DNA from: Dendrobium chrysotoxum | Taxonomy: Eukaryota > Streptophyta > Magnoliopsida > Asparagales > Orchidaceae | DNA length: 64,000 nt | Assembly: GCA_019925795.1 (NCBI GenBank) | Contig: CM034301.1 | Coordinates: 48,695,783-48,759,782, forward strand | Reading direction: 5' to 3' | In this document: positions 57,860-64,000 of the stretch, piece by piece | Layout: each line of letters begins with the position of its first letter | Position numbering within the stretch: the first letter of the stretch is position 1 | Position numbers and translations under genes: made by a program | Notes under the pieces: model-generated | Told to the model about the DNA's origin: nothing | The model's input: only the letters and a program-made list of their open reading frames with translations | Database searches by the model: none

Positions 57860-58450
57860 TTTATCTTCTCTCTTACACCGTTCTCACAGTTCTCCATGTT
57901 TTAACTACTCACAATATAAGAGAAAGTCAAGTTAATAACTCTAAAGGATGCAACCCTTGAGAAAAACGAGAAAGAAAATTGTCAAGTCCGCCTCGAAGCG
58001 CTGTGGCGCCAGTTTTGAGTGTCACGACGCTCAAAACTCTGTCATTATGATGTTGTGGTGCTCAAACTCTCAATGCTGCGGTGTGCACAGCGCTGCGGTG
58101 CTGAATCTAGAGCATTGTGGTGCTCTGCTCTTTGTTGAACAGCGCTGGGGCGCTCGAGAACACATCGTTAGGGCGCTCGGGTTCATAACGTCAGGCATTG
58201 TACGAACAAAAAAAATTGTTCAAAGCACCCGAATCTAAGCAGGGGGTACCCCCCCCCCCCCCCCAAGCGATCACGCGAAATGACATGATGTCCGAGACAA
58301 TAGTACAATTCGAGTGATCAACATAGTCAAATTCCATGCAGAACTAGCATTATCTACTACTGCAAACATTCCAGGATGCAACAATTATCATTGAAGTTCT
58401 TACAAATATGGCCAAATTAATAAATTTCAATATGTATGATTCACAAAATT
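57860..58450 (-). mobile_element. Copia-like LTR fragment (minus strand) with GCGCTG-rich tract
   Basis: Similar in layout to 30271-30950: a leader with AGGATGCAACCCTTGAG, then 57985-58185 with about eight variants of GCGCTGYGGYGCTC. A GGGGGTAC motif then runs into a C run at 58249-58264. The plus-strand open frame 57948-58238 is a by-product of this repetition. Confidence 0.5.
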
Positions 58451-58734
58451 ATTAATGATATGAACTCCAATTTTTTTTAGCATACAATGAATAAACAATT
58501 ATGTATTCGGATATTCTGTACATAGATCAACTGTACATAATCTAATAATGCGTTTGGGATAATATTCTCATAAATTTACTCTGCACATCATACCACGGAA
58601 TGGTCTGACTACAACTTCTTATCATTTAGAAAAAACAATTGACGTAGCTCATCTTGATTAATTGGGAGTTTTGACTATCAATTAAAAAATTTTGAAAACT
58701 TTGGCTATCAATCAAGAAACTACTGCGTAATAAT

Positions 58735-59419
58735 AAGGTTAGGAGGTCACTTTCCTGTTTGGAAGTAGTATTGATTAGCAAGCTAATTAATTATATCAAA
58801 AGTTAGCCAGCTAATTAATTTTCGATTGGTGATCGCTACCAAGTATGTGATGTGTGTTTGAGTTTGACTTAATTGACCTATCCTCCCGAAAAAAGAAAAA
58901 AACAATCGTAATGAGGAACTCCAAAAATCAGAATGATAGCTATTAGAAGTTCTTAATATTTTTAAGAAAAAAATTCTATAAAATGGTCAATAATTTTCAA
59001 AAATCTTAATTTCTTCATAACATACATATAACTAATTCCACAGAACAGCTGCAACCATAACAAATAAAGGTCGCTAACTCCATTACTGTTACAGTTTTGC
59101 TCTGTCGCTCTTTCTGAGAACTAACTGGAAGTCAAGTTTTCTACTTATAATAATTGATCATGACTGAGCACAGAAGATAGAGAGAGTGTTCATTACTGGG
59201 ATTTTAGTTGAAAAGAATCGAAGTAGCTGGTGCTGACACATCCATACCTACAAGTTCAGTGGATTAGGTGGGATCAAGGAAACTTAATATGCTTGTTAGT
59301 AAAGAGTCCTAGCGAAGCATAACAAATATACAATAGTGAAGCTACTAACTTTGGGTATAATTAATTAGCTGGCTAATCAATACTACTTCCAAACTGGAAA
59401 GTGACCTCCTAACCTTGTT
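58735..59419. repeat. Long inverted repeat, arms ~70 bp
   Basis: 58735-58804 (AAGGTTAGGAGGTCACTTTC...) recurs inverted at 59345-59419 with about 90 percent identity, separated by about 540 bp. The arms contain a nested AGCTAATTAATT palindrome. The interior has no gene. It may be an unclassified fold-back element. Confidence 0.8.
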
Positions 59420-59569
59420 ATAATTGTTTATAATTTATAAATGAAAAGTAGGAGAAGGGAGAGGCAAAAAGTAAAAGTAAAATTGTATTAAATGAAAAAT
59501 AATAAATGGATTAAGTTAATTTAATTTTGTTATAATTGTTTATAATTTATAATCAATTATAAATAAAGG

Positions 59570-60502
59570 TGGTTTGACCGAGTTTTTTCTTATTTTAGTT
59601 GGATTACATCAAGGATCAGCCTTAAGCCCTTATCTTTTTGCTTTAGTCATGGATGCTCTCACTAGACATTTGCAAGAGGATGTACTTGGGTGTATGCTTT
59701 TTGCTGATGATATTCTTTTTGTTGATAAGACTAGAGAGGGAGTTAAAGATAAACTCAATTTATGGAGGTCAACCTTAGAGTCTAAAGGTTTTCTTTTGAG
59801 TAGATCTAAACCCGAATACATGGAGTACTGTAATTTTAGTAGTAAGAGATTAGTAGGGGCTTGTGACTTTGAGCGATCAAGTCATTAATAAGTGTACTCG
59901 TTTTAGATATCTTAGGTTTATTGTTCATAGTGATGGTGAAATAGATGGGTATCTTATTAGTAGAATTCAAGTTGGATGGTTGAAGTGGAGGAGTGCTTCG
60001 GGTTTGTTGTGTGATAGAAAAGTATCACTCAATCTTAAGAGAAAATTTTATAAGATGGTGGTGAGACCTGCAATGCTTTATGCCGCAGAATGTTGTACAT
60101 TAAAATAGAAGCATAAGATTAAGTTAAGTGTTGCTGAGATGAGTATGCTCAACTGGATGAGTGGACTTACTCTTACAGATAGGATATGAAACGAGCATAT
60201 CCGAGAAAATGTTGGAGTAGTTCCAGTGATAGATAAGATTGGAGAGAGTCGCCTTAGATGGTTAGGTCATGTAAAATGGCGGCCTTCTGATGACCCTGTT
60301 AGGAGAGTAGATGTATTAGATTTGGCTTATGTTAAGAAAGGTAGAGGTAGACCTAAAAAAACTTGGTTAGAAAATATTAGAAATGACATTTCTTTATTAG
60401 ATTTAAATAAGAATTTGACTCTTAACATGACACAATGGAGAAAAATGATTCATGTAGCCGACCCCATATAGTGGAATAAAGGCTTAATGTTGTTGTTGTT
60501 GT
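59570..60502 (+). pseudogene. 5'-truncated RTE-type LINE, second copy
   Basis: Starts within the reverse transcriptase: LHQGSALSPYLFALVMDALT, then MLFADDILFVDKTREG (FADD box), then SRLRWLGHVKWRPSD, KKGRGRPKKTWLENIR and a final MIHVADP block before a (TTG)n tail at about 60489-60501. Frame breaks at about 59880 and 60106 and an in-frame stop near 60189 make it inactive. It is of the same family as 3528-5137 and less decayed. Flanks are AT-rich with TATAATTTATAA on both sides, but not placed exactly as a target duplication. Confidence 0.88.
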
Positions 60503-60740
60503 GATTATAATTTATAAATTTGCTTAAACTAATTAATTTGATTTATTATATATTTAGTATATATGTTGATAGGCCAAAAAATATAAACCAAATTAAATCC
60601 TAATAAAATAATATAACTTGAACCATCTAATGATGCATAAAGAAGAGAACATAACAACATAGTTCAAAGCACGATAGAGATATATATAATAACCTCTGAA
60701 GCAGATATTATTAACAACGATCTTGCAGCCATTTGAAGCG

Positions 60741-60900
60741 CCGCAGAATACTATATATATATATAACCCACAAAGGGCTTATGTGTTAAATCAAAAAAAT
60801 GATTACAAGTCCTAAAAGGAATCAAATGCTCATTAATACTCAAAGAGCTACAGTAAAAAGCCAAAAGAACTCAGGAGCCAATGAACCCTATTAAGATACA
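60741..60900 (-). mobile_element. Probable LINE 3' tail
   Basis: Plus-strand ACCCACAAAGGGC...GATTACAAGTCCTAAAAGGAA text matches the layout of 62756-62880. Read on the minus strand it would be a LINE 3' untranslated region. No RT block is present. Confidence 0.35.
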
Positions 60901-61358
60901 AATTATCATGAAATCATATTATTTTTATGGTTATGATGAATTTGATCATAAAAAGATATTTTTATGGTAAGTAAAGATATTTGAAAATCTTAATAGTTCA
61001 AATAAGCAGAAGCCACTTGATCAAGCTAATAGCCTAACTGCATGTTTTAATGGCCCACCAGGATTTTTATCTAAAAAAATGCTTATTCTTGTAAAAAAGC
61101 TCTCTGTTAAACATTTCTCGAGCCATTTTAATTGATATTTTATGAATGATGAAAAGTTCTTGGCCAACAATGACTACTCTTGCTTGCCATAATCAATGTT
61201 GAATTCTGAAGAAGCACATACGCATGCAGGCAGGTTTAATCCATGGGGTTTGTGAGATTAATAATTTTCATTTAAATAAATTATTTTTAAATCATTTTTC
61301 CTTCTATTTTTCAATTAAATGCAGCTAAATATGGTTGCAATGCTTGAGCTATTTCTTA

Positions 61359-61429
61359 GCCTTCGTTTGGGATGGCTTTCTAGAAAGCTGCTTTAAAGAG
61401 TTGTTAAAAATGTCGTCCCAGACGAAGCC
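61359..61429. mobile_element. 71-bp PIF/Tourist-like MITE
   Basis: Ends GCCTTCGTTTGGGATGGC and, inverted, GGCTTCGTCTGGGACGAC match at 14 of 18 bases, with TTA on both sides (61356-61358 and 61430-61432). The inner AGAAAGCTGCTTTAAAG-like text links it to the hairpin cluster at 21957-22265. Confidence 0.75.
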
Positions 61430-61935
61430 TTAGACTGATGTCACAAAACAACCATTAGAATTATGAGATGACCATTATAACAATCAAGGGTAGTGAACAT
61501 TCATTCACTGTAATTATTGGAAAAGAGTGCAAAACCAAATTCAAAAATAGAGAGAAAAAATTAGAAAATAGAAAAGAAGAATGATTGCAATGGATCATCT
61601 CTATTGCCAATCATGACGAGTGAAAAAGAAAAACCTTAGTCTGATGAAAAGCTAGTTAGAAGCAATGTCAAAATTAAACAAAAATTAAAATAGAAGGGAA
61701 AAATACTTAACAAAAGTCCTACAAGAATTCCTTTAAGATAATGAAGTAGCAAACTAGAGAGTGCTCCTGTTGAGCAACAATTTAGATCAATGCTTCAAGA
61801 CAAAAATGATCAATAGTGATTTTGAAAAGTCATAAGATCTATGGGATGAAAATAATTGTGGGAAGAAGATGATCTATAGAATACTGCGATTAACACAAAA
61901 AAAAAAAGAATGATATTGAACTTCCTCTAAACCGG

Positions 61936-62090
61936 GAGAGATTATTCTGTGCGGACACCGGACGGTATTCTCGTCTGGTATGCTCGGTATCCTAGCGGTA
62001 CCGAGGGTACCGACTGCGGCTCGGTACCTAACGTGGCGCATTTTTATTGGAGTCTGGATGGCGTCCGGACTCCGCACAAAATAATTTTTC
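61936..62090. mobile_element. Mutator-like MITE, relative of 10302-10535
   Basis: Ends GAGAGATTATTCTGTGCGGA and, inverted, GAAAAATTATTTTGTGCGGA, with CCGGAC following on both. Flanks CTAAACCGG and CTAAACTGA match at 7 of 9. The interior is a GGTACCGA-rich palindromic tract. Non-coding. Confidence 0.78.
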
Positions 62091-62185
62091 CTAAACTGAG
62101 GAGTGATGATACCATGTCAGAAAAGTTATAATAGCAATGCACTTTATTCAATAGAATGATATGTTGATATAAGTGTACTTATATA

Positions 62186-62207
62186 TCTATATATATATAT
62201 ATATATA
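62186..62207. repeat. (AT)n microsatellite
   Basis: Eleven AT repeats. Confidence 0.9.
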
Positions 62208-62744
62208 AAAGAGAGTAATAAAGAAAAATACAATGAATTAAAATATTCTTAATAATTATGATATATCTCATAATAATGATAATATATGGCTTCCTACTAT
62301 AAATATTAGTCATAAGTTGTAATATTTATATGACAATGAATCACTCCAATAATTATAATAAAAGAGATTTTAATAAAAGTGAAAGAATGAATATCAAAGA
62401 AAAATCTATCTATCTTCACTCACAATTAATACATGCATAATAGGAAGTGCATTAAAGCCTATTTAAACCAAATGAAATCTTTTGAGGTGCATCTATAGTT
62501 GCTCTTCGATTTGTTAAACGTCATTCTTATGAATCAAAATGAAAAAAAATTACTTCCATATGCCTCTCAGGGGGTGAAATTTTCATGGTAAACCAACTCC
62601 AACACTTATTTATTGTAATCCTTTCACCAATTATAAATATCTTAGAATCTCAAATTTGGTCTATAAAGCTTTTCATTCTCAATACCTTAATTGGCTAGCT
62701 ACAACATGTCTCTAAAAGAAATTCTTATCATGCCGTGTGATCTT

Positions 62745-63330
62745 TTTTTTTTTAATCCACCGACAGGCAAACGCGTTGATATAAAAATAAAATTACAAGT
62801 CTTTAAAAGGGATCAATAGCTCACTATGCTCCAAAAAGCTACATAAAAAAAAACCCAATGAGCCAAAGATCCCTACTAAGTACAAGTAAAAGAAAAAAAC
62901 CTAAGAACATCTAAGGGAGGCTAGGAGCCAACCCCCCCCCCCCCCCCCAAAAAAGATCAAAAACATAGAATTCAGCACAGTCATCATGCAAAAAGGATAA
63001 GCTGCAAACAACTGATGGCACTATTAAACCAGCCACCCCAAGATCCCGAACCCTTAAAGATGACCAATAGTCTTAATCAGAATATGTGGATAAAAGCAAC
63101 ACAAAAGAGAGCAAAACAGGCATATGTATACAGCAAAAAATAGTAGTTAGTACATAAAGAAACCAATAATTGAACAAGCACAAAATTCTCTGACCAAAAT
63201 CAGAAAATAATGATTTAGTAAAATAGTAACAGCAACAGAAGAAACACGACAAAGCAGCCCTCCAACAAACCAGCTATAATTTTTAGGCACTGGTGCAAAT
63301 CCTTAAGAAATTCACATATATCAGCACAAG
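62745..63330 (-). mobile_element. Probable L1-type LINE 3' tail
   Basis: A T run at about 62744-62753 followed by ATCCACCGACAGGCAAACGC and GTTGATAT.AAAAT is the complement of a LINE 3' end plus A tail. The A/C-rich text beyond mirrors the 13541-14790 fragment in composition. A C run (62932-62948) interrupts it. No RT block is readable. Confidence 0.45.
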
Positions 63331-63539
63331 TAGAGATTTTGGGATTGTTGGATGTTCGTTTTGCAAACTGATTTTACCAAAAATTTTTAAATAAAATGTG
63401 TTATTTTATGTACACTTTTCTATACTTTTTTAAGCCAAAAAAAGATTTATATGAATTTTATATCGAAAATTTATTAAATTATATGATTATATTTTTATTA
63501 TATTTTTATTTTATTATAAAATGCTAATTAATTCACACA

Positions 63540-64000
63540 TCTTATTAAAACACTATTCCCATTTCGTTTTCTCCAAACATAGAAGGAAAAAGGAAATTTG
63601 AGAGAAAAAGTGAGGAGAGAGGAAAGATAATTTAGGATTTGAAAGTTGTAGAGCGATTTTTATTAGTCGACCCTGTTGGGAGATTTGCTCATATTATTGT
63701 AAGAAATTATTATTTTATTTCTGATTTTAATAATTTTGTATTTTTGAAATTTTTCTGATCAAATTTGTATTTTCGTTAAAAAAGAGAGGATAATTTTATA
63801 TTGGTAAAACTTTCACTGTGTAACTTTTTATACGCTATAGAGATTAAGATTATGAATATTTTGAGTATTTATTTGAGATTTTTCATCTGATGATTTTGAA
63901 AAAATTACGATTTTTACCTATTCAAAAATTTATTTTGACATCTAAAAATCTTATTTTAGTTTAAATAAAAGCTTTAGAATGTTTTTATATATGATCTCTA
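63540..64000 (+). mobile_element. LTR-like fragment cut by window end
   Basis: ACTGTGTAACTTTTTATACGC at about 63816 and the following text match the 19710 LTR near 20370. The leading GAGAG-rich segment (63595-63630) also has a counterpart at 20122-20180. Confidence 0.45.

Noticed and set aside
57948..58238. 96-codon cysteine-rich frame
   Set aside because: Produced by the GCGCTGYGGYGCTC repeat within an LTR; the repeat explains the regular cysteines and alanines.

Overview
This is a window of plant nuclear DNA, almost certainly from an angiosperm with a repeat-rich genome. Two conserved plant genes with canonical GT..AG introns are present, both on the minus strand. The rest is AT-rich and dominated by plant transposable elements (LTR retrotransposons, L1- and RTE-type LINEs, SINE-like units, hAT-, Mutator- and PIF-like MITEs). 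The GC-rich first exon of the uroporphyrinogen gene and the AT-rich introns would suit a monocot, but I cannot fix the species.

Genes. (1) 22722-26852 (-): a six-exon gene for uroporphyrinogen-III C-methyltransferase (UPM1/SUMT type), the plastid enzyme that opens the siroheme branch. (2) 32133-53249 (-): a 15-16 exon gene for a REDUCED WALL ACETYLATION (RWA) family protein, a Golgi multi-pass protein needed for cell-wall polysaccharide O-acetylation. Its exons span about 21 kb because intron 5 has grown to 11.6 kb. A possible 3'-terminal exon of a third gene lies near 10628-10724 (+), with weak support.

Layout. 1-753: 3' part of an LTR. 1031-3527: duplications and AT-rich DNA. 3528-5137: decayed RTE-type LINE. 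7121-8035 and 11433-12417: two copies of one TIR-element family rich in GAGGCG palindromes. 10302-10535 and 12488-13227: Mutator-like MITEs with 9-bp target duplications. 13541-14790: 3' end of an L1 LINE (-). 15258-17540: an old LTR carrying a solo LTR of the same family. 18240-21480: minisatellites and an LTR. 21957-22265: tandem hairpins. Then come UPM1, a 5 kb LTR-rich spacer, and RWA. Intron 5 of RWA holds a solo LTR, an LTR retroelement containing two further insertions, and a 3 kb TIR element with a captured gene fragment. 54396-54486: a 91-bp SINE-like unit. 56182-58560: LTR fragments. 59570-60502: second RTE LINE. 60741-64000: LINE tails, MITEs and an LTR fragment.

The two genes have no evident functional link. 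I found no convincing new multi-gene system. The most interesting material is the nested insertion stack in the RWA intron, with several elements whose ends and target duplications can be read directly, including a miniature LTR retrotransposon and a transposon carrying host-like coding sequence.
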